From Pseudoscardovia radai (lineage in GTDB: Bacteria > Actinomycetota > Actinomycetes > Actinomycetales > Bifidobacteriaceae), in NCBI RefSeq assembly GCF_002259605.1, contig NZ_MWWR01000002.1, forward strand, positions 62,001 to 126,000: DNA of 64,000 bases, given 5' to 3'. This document shows, piece after piece, positions 1 through 9,049 of this stretch. The notes under the pieces are model-generated. The model did not search any database, was not told the origin of the DNA, and saw only the letters and a program-made list of their open reading frames with translations. The stretch's first letter is position 1; the number at the start of each line of letters is the position of its first letter. A program made the position numbers and the translations under genes.

Positions 1-566
1 ACACAATGGTGGCGAGGTCGTCGGCCTTGACCTGGGCGATCGCCTCGTCGAGGGTGGCCTCGTCGACGCCGTCGCCGAATTCTCGGACCGCCTCGATGCC
101 GCCGGACTGGAAGTTGAAGACGTAGGTGAGGCGCACCCCATCCTCACCGCGCACGGCCTCGAGGGTGTGCGTGCGCGCGTCGCCGTAGGTGAAGGCGACG
201 ATGGGGTCTACCTCGCGCGTCAGGGCGGAGGCCTGTGCTTCGGAATCGGTCTCGTAGATCGGAACCGTCACCGCGCCGATGGCGTTGGATGCGAAGTCGA
301 TAAGGCCCCACTCGTAGCAGGTCGGCGAGTAGACGACGATGGCGTCGCCCTTCGACACGCCGAGGGCGAGCAGGCCGCGGGCGACGGAGCGCGCCTCGGC
401 GAGCATGTCCTCCGCCGTGACGTATGTCCATTCCTGGCGGGGGCCGCTTTTGTGGGCGGCGACGTAATCGGACGGCAGCCGATCCGCCCTGTTGGCGAGC
501 AGGGAGTAGATGGTGTCGTCATCGGTGGTCTTGCTGATGGCTGGAACTGAGAATTCACGCAACATG
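1..566 (-). CDS. Acyl-CoA synthetase (AMP-binding), N-terminal part only
   Basis: This is the first 188 or so codons of an AMP-forming long-chain acyl-CoA ligase; the rest lies outside the window. The enzyme would activate fatty acids to acyl-CoA with ATP in the cytoplasm. Reading the minus strand gives a protein starting MLREFSVPAISKTTDDD, followed by the family segment VPIYETDSEAQ and ending at DDLATIV, just where the P-loop YTSGSTG is expected. It closely resembles the N-terminal third of the complete enzyme at 7067-8902 (which has VPIYETDSPAQ), so the two are paralogues. An in-frame ATG four codons upstream (first base 578) is an alternative start; neither has a strong ribosome binding site, although GGTGG precedes the one chosen. 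Family assignment is firm; substrate length is unknown. Confidence 0.85.
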
Positions 567-873
567 CCACCAATCATATGCGTCCGGAAATGCCGTGCTT
601 TGTAGCTTTTTCCAATTGTTCACACCGTGTCGGAGCCGATGGCGGGCCGCAATGGAGCCGGAGACGGACAGCGCAGAGGCGGGACGGGGCAGACGATGGG
701 AGGGCAGACGATGGGAGGGATGGGGCGAGCGACGCGGAAAGGCGGAGGGGATCTGCGACGGGGCCGGACGATGGGGTCCGGCGGGGCAATGCCCCGACGG
801 TCGGCAATGCGCAGCGACGGCGCGGCGCATGGCATCTGCCATCGGCCACGCCGTCGCTGTGCCGGCCGCTCCG
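567..873. other. Gene-free spacer with G-rich tandem repeat and hairpins
   Basis: I see no convincing gene in this 307-base spacer between the acyl-CoA synthetase start and the 3' end of the Rv3235-family gene. It contains a G-rich tandem repeat (687-716) and two adjacent short hairpins, CCGGAC/GTCCGG at 764-781 and GGGGC/GCCCC at 783-795, which could form part of a weak terminator for the minus-strand gene ending at 874. No T-run follows them. The promoter of the acyl-CoA synthetase should also lie here, but no clear -35/-10 pair is visible. Confidence 0.5.
687..716. repeat. Two perfect 15-bp G-rich tandem copies
   Basis: The unit GGGCAGACGATGGGA occurs twice head to tail (687-701 and 702-716), preceded by GGGAC and followed by GGGATGGGG. 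The plus strand therefore carries at least six runs of three or more G in about 45 bases, spaced by loops of 1 to 8 bases, the pattern expected of a G-quadruplex-forming sequence. No coding function is apparent. Confidence 0.6.
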
Positions 874-1506
874 TCAGCCGATGTCACACAGGGTGCACAT
901 CCAGCGGCTCCCCTGCCTCTCCCATTTCATGCTCGACCAGCATCGCCTCACATCCACCATCATGGACACATTGATGTCCATGATGTCGCGCGATTTGACG
1001 ATGGACCGGACCCGGCGCGAGACAGGCGGCGCCTCGACGCCGCGGAGCTTGCCCATGCGGCGGCACAGCCAGCTGGTTTTCTTCGATGAGATATACGGCT
1101 GGCATTCCGCAATAAGCGAGGACAGTGACACGAGTTTCGTGACATAGCTCCCTTCGATGAACCGATGCAGGCCGTCGGGGCTGAGACGGCCGCGGACCAC
1201 GTCGATGACGAGGGTGGCGATGGACGCCGCCACGTAGGAGACGCGCAGGGATTCGTCGATGTCGAGGTCCTCCTCGGAGACGTAGCTCACGCGTATCGGC
1301 ACCGGCTGGGGAGACAGGCCAATGGGCAGATGGGCCTCGATGTATCCGTCGCCGATCAGACACGTGGTGGCGTCGACGACGCGCCGTGCGCTTTCCCAAC
1401 TGGTCTCCGAATGCAAGGGGCTGCGTCTGCCGGGCGAAGCCGGCTTCGTCGGCGCATGCGTCCGGTCCGGATGTGTCCGTTCTGAGGGATGTGAGGGATG
1501 GGTCAT
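874..1506 (-). CDS. Rv3235-family protein
   Basis: A 210-residue protein whose C-terminal half fits the small actinobacterial Rv3235 family. The features are a central segment with VIDVVRGRLSPDGLHR, similar to the family's V-D-V-L-R-G-R-R block, and the very C-terminal SRWMCTLCDIG, matching the family's typical R-W-R-C-T-A-L-x-x-G ending. The N-terminal 50 residues are rich in Pro, Thr, Ser and His and look disordered. No enzymatic motif is visible. In other actinobacteria members often sit next to secA; here the neighbours are an acyl-CoA synthetase and a long gene-free stretch. The ATG is preceded only by a weak purine-rich stretch (AGAGAAGAG). The molecular role of the family is not established. 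Confidence 0.7.
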   Translation of the reverse strand: MTHPSHPSERTHPDRTHAPTKPASPGRRSPLHSETSWESARRVVDATTCLIGDGYIEAHLPIGLSPQPVPIRVSYVSEEDLDIDESLRVSYVAASIATLVIDVVRGRLSPDGLHRFIEGSYVTKLVSLSSLIAECQPYISSKKTSWLCRRMGKLRGVEAPPVSRRVRSIVKSRDIMDINVSMMVDVRRCWSSMKWERQGSRWMCTLCDIG

Positions 1507-1805
1507 GGTGCTCTTCTCTTTTTCTCTCGCGCATGGGCTGCCATGCGTGCAGCCGGCTGCATGCCTCGGCGCGACGTCCCTATCAATAATCCGTCACAGC
1601 CGTTGTGGCCTGCCGTCGGTCTACGGCTATCAGGTTTCCGTCCATCCGACGCCTTCTGGGCGCCCTCAGGCGACGTCCCGCTCCCCCGATGGCGCTGTGG
1701 CGCCGACGACGTCGCGATACGCGCGGCATCCCGACGGTCCACCCTTGCGCCCGTCGAAGCGCCGCACCCTCCATTGTGACGGATGAAGGGACGCGGCAGG
1801 AGCCA

Positions 1806-1842
1806 AAATCGAAAAAACGCACACTTTGGGGGTCGAGTGTGC
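1806..1842 (-). terminator. Orphan intrinsic terminator
   Basis: Read on the minus strand, GCACACT and AGTGTGC (1836-1842 with 1819-1825) form a 7-bp stem with a 10-base loop, followed by CG, six T and then GATTTT. This is a textbook intrinsic terminator. The nearest upstream minus-strand gene, guaB3, already ends at its own hairpin some 400 bases earlier. Confidence 0.65.
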
Positions 1843-2036
1843 ACGAACAGACACGAAACGTTCGATAAAGGCGATGCGCGATGCGCACGAGGCGGAACGC
1901 ACGGACCATCTGGCACACCCCGACCCATGGACGCGACACGCCTCGAACGGTGCGGGTCCGCCGCCGACAATAATCGCGCCCATGTGCTCAGGAAAGATGC
2001 AGATCAGACAGGCCACGTCACCGCACACGGAAACAC

Positions 2037-2060
2037 GAATCCGCGGCACGCCGCGGATTC
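2037..2060. repeat. Perfect inverted repeat GAATCCGCGGC/GCCGCGGATTC
   Basis: Two 11-base arms separated by AC. The half-element GAATCCGC also occurs in the hairpin cluster downstream of tig at 20628-20707, so it may belong to a dispersed palindromic repeat. Confidence 0.6.
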
Positions 2061-2220
2061 GAGGCGTGTCGGCATCTAGGACGGAATATTGGGAGCGGAA
2101 AGACGAGCGCGACGGGCCGGGCATCCGGGTCCCGTCGCCAAAACGCACGGACTCGACGCCCTGGACGGCGGCTCATTCGCGCGCCACTGCGGACACGGTG
2201 TTACTCACGGCATGGGAACA

Positions 2221-2263
2221 ACGAAAACGCCCCGTTCCATGCAACGGGGCATGGAACGGGGCG
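2221..2263 (-). terminator. guaB3 intrinsic terminator
   Basis: Perfect 15-bp stem, CGCCCCGTTCCATGC (2228-2242) with GCATGGAACGGGGCG (2249-2263), six-base loop. On the minus strand the stem is followed by TTTT (2227-2224). It lies 58 bases past the guaB3 stop codon. Confidence 0.85.
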
Positions 2264-2321
2264 ACAAGGCACGCCATCGGCGGAACGGCACCGTGCGGCG
2301 GCACCAGCGACGGAGGCGGCG

Positions 2322-3437
2322 TCAGGAATTGGCGACAACCACCTGGGCGCGCTGGAAATCGTGCAGACCGACATAGCCGGTCGATGCCATGGCGCGACGC
2401 AGGGCGCCGATGTAGTTCGTCGAACCGTCGACCTGATGGCTGGGGCCGAACAGAATCTGCTGGAGCGACCCCACGGTGCCGACCCTGGCGCGGCGTCCGC
2501 GCGGGAGGGTGGGATGCACCGCCTCATGACCCCAGTGGGTGCCGTGGCCGGGCGCCTCCGTGGCGCGCGCCAGCGGGGTGCCGAGCATAACCGCGTCGGC
2601 GCCCAGGGCGAAGGCCTTGATGAAGTTTCCGGAATCGCCCATGCCGCCATCCGCGATGACCTGCACGTAGCGGCCGTCGGACTCCTCCATGTAATCCTTG
2701 CGAGCCGCCGCGATGTCGGCGATGGCCGTGGCAAGCGGGACGTGGATTCCGGTGATGGTGCGCGCCGTGGAGACGGCGCCGCCGCCGGAACCGACGAGGA
2801 TGCCCGCGGCGCCCGTGCGCATGAGGTGCTTGGCCGCGCGGTAGTTGGCGGCGCCGCCGACGATGACGGGGACGTCGAGGTCGTAGATGAACTGCTTGAG
2901 GTTCAGCGGCTCGTGGCTCTTGGAGACATGCTCGGCGGAGACGGCGGTGCCGCGGATGACGAACAGATCGACGCCGGCATCGAGCACCGTCTGGTACAGG
3001 TCCTGCGTGCGCTGGGGAGACAGGGCGCCGGCGACGGTGACGCCGGCATCGTGGATCTCATGGAGGCGATCGGCGATGAGACCGGGCTTGATGGGCTCGG
3101 AATACACGCGCTGCATGTATTCCGTCGCCTCGTCATCGGGGCATTCGGCGATGTTCTCGAGGATAGTGGTCGGATCGTCGTAACGCGTCCACAGGCCTTC
3201 GAGATCGAGGACGCCCAGACCGCCCTGCTTGCCCAGTTCGATCACGGTCTGGGGGCTCATGACGGAATCCATCGGCGCACCGATGACCGGAATGTCGAAT
3301 TCGTAGGCATCGACCTGCCACGACGTGTCCACGTCCTCGGGGTCGCGGGTGCGCCGCGTCGGGACGATGGCGACATCGTCAAGGGAATAGCTCATGCGGC
3401 CGGTTTTGCCCAGGCCAATCTCGATATCCTGAATCAT
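2322..3437 (-). CDS. guaB3: GuaB3, IMP dehydrogenase/GMP reductase-family protein
   Basis: A 371-residue TIM-barrel protein of the IMPDH/GMPR superfamily, GuaB3 subgroup, expected to act on purine nucleotides in the cytoplasm. It lacks the CBS domains of true GuaB. It shows the barrel phosphate-binding loops (VIADGGMGDSG, GADAVMLGTPLA) and the subgroup's C-terminal pattern with SLQQILFGPS and ALRRAMASTGY. In the loop that carries the catalytic Cys of IMPDH the sequence is GSGGGAVSTART, with no Cys; actinobacterial GuaB3 proteins also lack it, so this is a subgroup trait rather than damage. The start MIQDIEIGLGKTGRM is preceded by AGGAGG, which decides it over a longer frame. It is divergent from icd. 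GMP reductase-like activity has been reported for some GuaB3 proteins; the actual activity here is uncertain. Confidence 0.9.
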   Translation of the reverse strand: MIQDIEIGLGKTGRMSYSLDDVAIVPTRRTRDPEDVDTSWQVDAYEFDIPVIGAPMDSVMSPQTVIELGKQGGLGVLDLEGLWTRYDDPTTILENIAECPDDEATEYMQRVYSEPIKPGLIADRLHEIHDAGVTVAGALSPQRTQDLYQTVLDAGVDLFVIRGTAVSAEHVSKSHEPLNLKQFIYDLDVPVIVGGAANYRAAKHLMRTGAAGILVGSGGGAVSTARTITGIHVPLATAIADIAAARKDYMEESDGRYVQVIADGGMGDSGNFIKAFALGADAVMLGTPLARATEAPGHGTHWGHEAVHPTLPRGRRARVGTVGSLQQILFGPSHQVDGSTNYIGALRRAMASTGYVGLHDFQRAQVVVANS

Positions 3438-3663
3438 GCCTCCTAACCTACTACCGCGCCACGATGACGGGACGCCGCTAGGGCCGCATCGCGGAACGGA
3501 GGGGTGGCCCCCGTCCAAGCCCCCATGCCGGACGGCCCCGTCACGACGCTCCCCGTTCGCCCCGTGCAGGCACCTGTCATGGACACATTGACGCATTCGT
3601 AGCACGGGGCGGCCATAATGGTCGTGTCTCATCACAGAATGTGCAAGTCCCAAGGAGAAATGC

Positions 3664-4887
3664 ATGTCGAAGATTGCAGTCAAGGGGAAAATCGTCGAAC
3701 TTGACGGCGACGAGATGACCCGCGTGATCTGGAAGCAGATCAAGGACCGTCTCATCCTCCCCTACCTTGATGTCGACCTCGATTACTACGACCTCGGCAT
3801 CCTGAACCGCGACGCCACCGACGACCAGGTGACCATCGACGCCGCGAAGGCCATCCAGCGCGAGCACGTGGGCGTCAAGTGCGCCACCATCACGCCCGAC
3901 GAGGCCCGCGTCAAGGAGTTCGGTCTCAAGAGGATGTACCGTTCCCCCAACGGCACGATCCGCAATATCCTCGGCGGCACGATCTTCCGCGAGCCCATCG
4001 TGATCTCCAACATCCCGCGCCTCGTCCCTGGCTGGACGAAGCCGATCGTCGTGGCTCGCCATGCTTTTGGCGACCAGTACAAGGCCACGGATTTCCGCGT
4101 TCCGGGCGCCGGCCGCCTCACGGTGACCTTCACCCCGGCCGACGGCTCCGAGCCGATCGAGCACGTCGTGTACGACTATCCGGGCTCCGGCGTCGCGCAG
4201 GTGCAGTACAACCTCGACGACTCGATCACCGGCTTCGCCCGCGCCTGCTTCAACTACGGCCTCATGCGCGGCTACCCCGTGTACCTGAGCACTAAGAACA
4301 CGATTCTCAAGGCCTATGACGGCCGCTTCAAGGACATCTTCGCCAAGGTGTACGAGGAAGAGTACAAGGACAAGTTCGAGGCAGCGGGCCTGACCTACGA
4401 GCACCGCCTCATCGACGACATGGTGGCCTCGTCCCTCAAGTGGCACGGTGGCTACATCTGGGCGTGCAAGAACTATGACGGCGACGTGCAGTCGGATTCC
4501 GTGGCGCAGGGCTTTGGCTCCCTGGGCCTCATGACCTCCGTGCTCATGACCCCCGATGGCAAGACCGTCGAGGCCGAGGCGGCGCACGGCACCGTGACGC
4601 GTCATTACCGTCGTTGGCAGAAGGGCGAGAAGACCTCCACGAACCCAATCGCGTCCATCTACGCATGGACCGGCGGCCTCAAGCAGCGCGCCAAGCTCGA
4701 CGAGACCCCCGAGGTAGCAGACTTCGCGAAGACGCTCGAGAACGTCATCATCAAGACCGTCGAGGGCGGGCAGATGACGAAGGACCTCGCCATGCTCGTC
4801 GGGCCGGAGCAGAAGTGGCTCGACACCGACGGCTTCATGGACGCGCTCGCCGAGAACCTCGACAGGGCGCTGTCCGCCAAGGAGTAG
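3664..4887 (+). CDS. icd: NADP-dependent isocitrate dehydrogenase
   Basis: A 407-residue homodimeric-type isocitrate dehydrogenase. It oxidatively decarboxylates isocitrate to 2-oxoglutarate with NADP, supplying glutamate precursor and NADPH in a fermentative organism. The N-terminus [23 protein letters not shown], the phosphate-binding stretch [14 protein letters not shown], the catalytic region [13 protein letters not shown], and the metal-binding [10 protein letters not shown] and YDGDVQSD are all present. [14 protein letters not shown] and [12 protein letters not shown] are the coenzyme-binding signature. The size matches the eukaryote-like dimeric class. AAGGAG lies six bases upstream of the ATG. 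A GC-rich hairpin follows at 4946-4990. No TCA cycle neighbours are present, consistent with a partial cycle. Confidence 0.97.
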   Translation: MSKIAVKGKIVELDGDEMTRVIWKQIKDRLILPYLDVDLDYYDLGILNRDATDDQVTIDAAKAIQREHVGVKCATITPDEARVKEFGLKRMYRSPNGTIRNILGGTIFREPIVISNIPRLVPGWTKPIVVARHAFGDQYKATDFRVPGAGRLTVTFTPADGSEPIEHVVYDYPGSGVAQVQYNLDDSITGFARACFNYGLMRGYPVYLSTKNTILKAYDGRFKDIFAKVYEEEYKDKFEAAGLTYEHRLIDDMVASSLKWHGGYIWACKNYDGDVQSDSVAQGFGSLGLMTSVLMTPDGKTVEAEAAHGTVTRHYRRWQKGEKTSTNPIASIYAWTGGLKQRAKLDETPEVADFAKTLENVIIKTVEGGQMTKDLAMLVGPEQKWLDTDGFMDALAENLDRALSAKE

Positions 4888-4945
4888 CGAATCCCGTCGC
4901 ATAGCCCGCGACGCTGCGGCGCCGGACGCTGCGACGAATCCCAGG

Positions 4946-4990
4946 GCACGGGGCCCGTCGCGACCGCAAGGTACGCGGCGGGCCCCGTGC
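4946..4990 (+). terminator. Hairpin downstream of icd
   Basis: Arms at 4946-4962 and 4974-4990 (GCACGGGGCCCG core) pair over 17 bases with one mismatch around an 11-base loop. It is followed by TTCCTCCCCC rather than a clean T-run, so termination efficiency is uncertain. Confidence 0.6.
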
Positions 4991-5135
4991 GTTCCTCCCC
5001 CGATTCCGCCTTGCCCACACTGCGGCCTGCCTGCTCCGTGACCTGCCTACACTGCGGCCTGCCCACACCGTGGAGTAGGTTTATGTGTGTTCACAGGCGG
5101 TCCCACGGGAGGGACCCCGGAAGCGAAGGACCATT

Positions 5136-6857
5136 GTGAAAAAAGCATCCACAGCACGACGCATCATCGCGATGTGTGCGACCGCCGCGCTTCTGATCGC
5201 AGGCGCCGGCGCCTGCAGCTCGTCGACAACGCCCCAGACGGGGCAGTCGGCATCGGACGGAACGGGACAATCCATGGGCACGGTGGCCATGTTCGTGCCA
5301 TCCGACGGATTCACGCTGAGCAATTCGACACCCCAGAACACGTGGAAGGCCTTGGCCGATGACACCCAAAGCGAGCTCGAGTCCATCGGCATGGACGGCG
5401 GCTCCATCTCCGTGCAGACCGCGTCATCGCTGACAGACCAGACGAAACAGCTGGATGAGTACCTCACCGGTCTTGGCGTCGACACGTCTCAGGTCTCGTC
5501 ACCCACGATGACAGCCTCGGCCTCCGGCACCGAGTCATCCGATACGGCATCATCCGACGGATCCGCCGATACGTCGGCGGCGTCATCGTCCGACGGCACC
5601 GCCTCATCGGATGCCGCCTCGTCCTCCGCAGACACGACGTCCGCAGACACGACGCCGTCAGGCGCCACCCCGTCCGCGACGTCCGCTCCGTCGGCCTCGG
5701 GGCCGGCCTCCGGCACGACTATCCTCATCGCGCCGGCGATATCGTATTCGAACGATGACAAGCTCTACGGCGATTACGTGCCGCATGACGCGGCGGACAG
5801 CGACTCCACGGAGAGAAACGACCTGGCCGAGCTCGCGGTCCTCCTCACCACGGCGCAGGACAACGGGGCGTCCGTGATGCTCATGTCCACGCAGCTCGAG
5901 GACTTCTCCCCCTCCGTCTTCGTCGACCTGTCCAGCGCGCGCGGCATCGGCCGGCTCCAGGCACAGTACGTCGTGAACAAGCTCAGGCTCGTGGCGAACA
6001 GCGACGCGGGCGCCAAAGCGGTCGAGATCCTGCTCCCCTATGACGACGACACGGAATTCGTACGCGAGGCGTTCCTCGGCATCTGGGACGTGCTCGGCCC
6101 CTATTACCGTGACGGAAGCATCTACAGCCCCTCGGGCAAGATCACGGCGTCCTCGACTGACGCATCGTGGCAGGACGTGGCGTACAAGGCTTCCTCCGAC
6201 GACGGCACCAAGAACGAAATCACCTCACGCCTTGACGCCAGCGCCTACGGCAACGTGACGACGATGAAACTCGACGCGCTGATCTGCCTCAACGACAAAG
6301 TGGCATCCACGGCCGTCTCCACGCTCAAATCCCTGGGCTACACCGGCACGAGCGCCACGATCAACCCGAACACGTCGGTGACGGGCATCATCGACAACAT
6401 CCGCGGCAACAAGGACGTCTCGAAATCCGAGGTGCCGGCCCCGTCGACCGATGCCGGCAGCAAAAGCAAGCGCTCCTCGCTCAGCGCCGACGCCATCGAC
6501 CAGATCAGCGCCGTGCTCCGCTCGCAGAACGATGACGACCAGTGGCCCCTCGTCACCGGATATGGGGCCTACAAGTCGCAGCTGCCGTCAATCGTGAACG
6601 GCACCCAATGGATGACGGGCATCGAGAACCGCAAGCAATACGCCAGCGCCATCGCCCACACCGCCATCGGCCTCAACGAGGGGCAGACGACACAGGCCCT
6701 GTCCGGGCAGATCGCGGCGCTCAAGGAGACGGACGGCTCGAATCCCTCCCTTGGGCCGGCGATTCTGTCGATGTCGCTGCTGGGCGTCACGGCAGACAAC
6801 ATCAAGGCGGCGCTTATCGATCCGGGCTACGTCTCCGCGGCCGACGCCGATCTGTGA
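5136..6857 (+). CDS. Sugar-type ABC transporter substrate-binding lipoprotein
   Basis: A secreted, lipid-anchored periplasmic-binding-protein-like receptor of 573 residues. The start is GTG at 5136, chosen because GAAGGA lies five bases upstream. A signal peptide follows (KK, RR, hydrophobic core) with lipobox AGAC; Cys27 would be lipidated. The fold is suggested by an N-terminal lobe (VAMFVPSDG, TWKALADDTQ), IAPAISYSND, a helix-rich second lobe and LICLNDKVASTAVSTLKSLG, as in pentose/multiple-sugar receptors. Two stretches are unusual: residues about 126-193 are almost only Ser, Thr, Ala, Asp, Gly and Pro, inserted between predicted core strands, and a shorter linker lies near residues 447-465. 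No permease or ATPase gene is adjacent, so ligand and partner transporter are unknown; it might instead be a sensor. Confidence 0.75.
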   Translation: MKKASTARRIIAMCATAALLIAGAGACSSSTTPQTGQSASDGTGQSMGTVAMFVPSDGFTLSNSTPQNTWKALADDTQSELESIGMDGGSISVQTASSLTDQTKQLDEYLTGLGVDTSQVSSPTMTASASGTESSDTASSDGSADTSAASSSDGTASSDAASSSADTTSADTTPSGATPSATSAPSASGPASGTTILIAPAISYSNDDKLYGDYVPHDAADSDSTERNDLAELAVLLTTAQDNGASVMLMSTQLEDFSPSVFVDLSSARGIGRLQAQYVVNKLRLVANSDAGAKAVEILLPYDDDTEFVREAFLGIWDVLGPYYRDGSIYSPSGKITASSTDASWQDVAYKASSDDGTKNEITSRLDASAYGNVTTMKLDALICLNDKVASTAVSTLKSLGYTGTSATINPNTSVTGIIDNIRGNKDVSKSEVPAPSTDAGSKSKRSSLSADAIDQISAVLRSQNDDDQWPLVTGYGAYKSQLPSIVNGTQWMTGIENRKQYASAIAHTAIGLNEGQTTQALSGQIAALKETDGSNPSLGPAILSMSLLGVTADNIKAALIDPGYVSAADADL

Positions 6858-6959
6858 CGGGTCGGGGCGCCCTCTGCGGCGCCTCACCCCGCCCCGTCAG
6901 GCAATGCCCGCCCCGTCACGCCCAGGCGGCGATGCAGGCTCAGTGACCGTTGGGAATAT

Positions 6960-6996
6960 GGTTGTGCCCCGGAAGGAATCCTTCCGGGGCACAACC
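6960..6996. terminator. Strong hairpin between convergent genes
   Basis: GGTTGTGCCCCGGAAG (6960-6975) pairs perfectly with 6981-6996 around a five-base loop, followed on the plus strand by a pyrimidine-rich tail (CCCTTTCCCC). It terminates the lipoprotein gene and may also stop transcripts from the convergent acyl-CoA synthetase. Confidence 0.75.
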
Positions 6997-7019
6997 GTCC
7001 CTTTCCCCTCTGTGAGTGC

Positions 7020-7038
7020 GGGAGCCTTGTCGGCTCCC
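7020..7038 (+). terminator. Second small hairpin, GGGAGCC/GGCTCCC
   Basis: A 7-bp stem with a five-base loop, followed by TTCTCTGTG on the plus strand. It lies 28 bases past the acyl-CoA synthetase stop and probably backs up the stronger hairpin at 6960-6996. Confidence 0.5.
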
Positions 7039-7066
7039 TTCTCTGTGACGCCGCAGAAGAGGGCTG

Positions 7067-8902
7067 TCAGGCCTTCTTACGCGGCACGTAGATGACGTTG
7101 TCGATCAGGTCCTTGTAGTGCTTCGTGATGACGGCGCGCCTCGTCTTGAGGCTCGGCGTCAGCAGGCCGTTGTCCACGGTCCACACGTCGGGCACGATCT
7201 CGAACTTGCGAATCGATTCGGCGCGGGAGACGTTGTCGTTCGCGGCGTTGATGACGCGGTCGACCTCGGCGCGCACGAGCTGGCTCTTCGACGCCTCCTC
7301 GAGGTCGGCGCACGGCTCGCCGCCCTGGTCCTTGAGCCACGCGTTGACACCCTCGAGGTCGAGGGCGACGATCGCGGCGACGAAGGGCTTGCGGTCTCCC
7401 ACCATGAGGCAGTGATCGATGATCGGGCTCGTCACGATAAGCGATTCCAGCTTATCAGGTGATACGTTCTTCCCGCCAGCCGTGATGATGAGATCCTTCT
7501 TGCGCCCCGTGAGGCGGATGAAGCCGTCGTCATCGATGCTGCCCAGATCGCCCGTATGCAGCCAGCCGTCGACGATTTGCTCCTTCGTGATCTCCGGGTG
7601 GTTGTGATACCCGCGGCACACGGAGGGGCTCTTGATAAGCAACTCACCGTCGTCGGCGATAGCGAAGCTCATGCCGGTGAACGGGCGGCCGATGGTGCCG
7701 ATGCGGAAGGCGTCGAAGGTGTTGACGGCGCACGGGGCGCACGTTTCGGTCATGCCGTAGCCCTCGAACAGGGGCAGGCCGCAACCGTTGAAGAAATGCG
7801 CCAGCTTATGCGAAAGCGGCGCGCCGCCGGAGATGGCGCACTTGGTGTCCCCGCCGAACACATCGAGAATCTGGCGGTAGACGAGCTTGGAATACAGGGT
7901 GTGCTTGGCGCGCGCCGCAAGGGAGGGGCGGCGCCCGTCCTGCGTGGTGACGCTCCATTCGCAGGCGGCGCGGGCGGCGCGGGCGAACACCTTGCCCTTG
8001 AAGCCCGACCCGACGCGCTGCGTGGCGGCGTTGTACACCTTCTCGAAGATACGGGGCACCGACAGGATGTACGTCGGCTTGAAGTCGGCGAAATCCTTGA
8101 GAATCGTCTTCATATTCGACGTCAGCGCCATAACGCAGTTGCCGCCGATGCACAGGAACTGCATGTAGCGGGCGAAGACATGCGCCAGGGGCAGGAACAG
8201 CACGAGGCGGTTGCCCGGATCGTAGGTGACCTCGGGAAGCGTCTGGTAGCCCGCGTCGATGCAGTACATGAAGTTGGCATGGGTCAGTTCGATGCCCTTG
8301 GGCGTGCCGGTGGAGCCCGACGTGTACACGATGGTGGCGAGCATATCGCCGTGCGTGGCGTTCTTGCGCTCCTCGAACTCTTCGTCGCTCACGCCGCGCC
8401 CCAGCTCCACCATGGCGTCGATGGCGCCCAGCTGGATGACGAGCACGCCCTTGAGGGTCGGCGCCTCGTCCATGATGGAGTCGACCTTGTCGCGCTGCTC
8501 GTCATCCTCGGCGAAGATGTAGGAGATCGTGGAATCGCTGCAGATGGATTTGATCTGCGCAGGCGAGTCGGTCTCGTAGATCGGCACGGTGACGCAGCCG
8601 ATGGAGACGAGGGCCATGTCGATCGCCGTCCACTGCCAGGAGGTGTGGGCCAGGATGCCGACGGAGTCGCCGGGCATGAGGCCCTTGGCAATGAAGCCCT
8701 TGGCGATGCCGATCACCAGATCGCGGAACTCCGTGGCGGTGAAGCCCGCCCAGGCGCCGTTCTCGTCGCGGTATTCGATGATGGTCTGGTCGGGCGTGCG
8801 CGACACGCGGTCCTCGAGCAGCCAGAAGATGTTCTTGTCCTTGTCGATCGGACGCTTGAGCGGCGTCGTGTATTCCTTCACCATCGTCATGTGCGGTTCC
8901 AT
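7067..8902 (-). CDS. Long-chain acyl-CoA synthetase (AMP-forming)
   Basis: A complete 611-residue AMP-binding ligase that activates fatty acids for phospholipid metabolism. All family cores are present: P-loop YTSGSTGTPKG, LPLAHVFARY, the adenylate-binding GYGMTE, HTGDLG with the AMP-ribose Asp, and the hinge LTGRKKDLIITAGGKNVSP. The C-terminus has IRKFEIVPD. The frame stays open upstream of 8902, but that extension encodes a decayed copy of the protein's own C-terminus (see 9050-9210), so it is not a real N-terminus. The start MEPHMTMVKEY is preceded by GAAGGG at short spacing; ATGs at 8890 and 8884 are alternatives. It is a paralogue of the partial gene at 1-566. Substrate chain length cannot be read from the sequence. 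Confidence 0.93.
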   Translation of the reverse strand: MEPHMTMVKEYTTPLKRPIDKDKNIFWLLEDRVSRTPDQTIIEYRDENGAWAGFTATEFRDLVIGIAKGFIAKGLMPGDSVGILAHTSWQWTAIDMALVSIGCVTVPIYETDSPAQIKSICSDSTISYIFAEDDEQRDKVDSIMDEAPTLKGVLVIQLGAIDAMVELGRGVSDEEFEERKNATHGDMLATIVYTSGSTGTPKGIELTHANFMYCIDAGYQTLPEVTYDPGNRLVLFLPLAHVFARYMQFLCIGGNCVMALTSNMKTILKDFADFKPTYILSVPRIFEKVYNAATQRVGSGFKGKVFARAARAACEWSVTTQDGRRPSLAARAKHTLYSKLVYRQILDVFGGDTKCAISGGAPLSHKLAHFFNGCGLPLFEGYGMTETCAPCAVNTFDAFRIGTIGRPFTGMSFAIADDGELLIKSPSVCRGYHNHPEITKEQIVDGWLHTGDLGSIDDDGFIRLTGRKKDLIITAGGKNVSPDKLESLIVTSPIIDHCLMVGDRKPFVAAIVALDLEGVNAWLKDQGGEPCADLEEASKSQLVRAEVDRVINAANDNVSRAESIRKFEIVPDVWTVDNGLLTPSLKTRRAVITKHYKDLIDNVIYVPRKKA

Positions 8903-9049
8903 ATCCCTTCGCCGTCTTTCGACGGGCGTGTGCGCTTCCTCGCGGCCGCGAGGACCAGTCCTGCGACTGCTGACAGTGTACCGTCGCGGGACGGTTTCGC
9001 GCGCTACGGGAAGCGACAAAAAATCCGCGATCGCTTTGTTAGGTGCTAC

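Larger units (their letters stand above)
1507..2321. other. 815-base stretch without a recognisable gene
   Basis: No open frame here has codon usage or motifs of a real protein. The stretch holds three structured elements: an intrinsic terminator on the minus strand at 1806-1842, a perfect palindrome at 2037-2060 and the guaB3 terminator at 2221-2263. Because guaB3 has its own terminator, the one at 1806-1842 should serve another minus-strand transcript starting between about 1843 and 2220. I looked for the conserved blocks of tmRNA, RNase P RNA and the signal recognition particle RNA in that interval and did not find them. Confidence 0.45.

Noticed and set aside
1843-2227. Possible oxidoreductase fragment with IIVGGGPA on the minus strand, or tmRNA/RNase P/SRP RNA
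   Set aside because: The glycine-rich motif is isolated, with no other family sequence around it, and the conserved blocks of the three RNAs are absent.
3588-3619. TTGACG and CATAAT as an icd promoter
   Set aside because: The spacing of 20 bases is outside the usual range, so I did not list it, though transcription probably starts near here.
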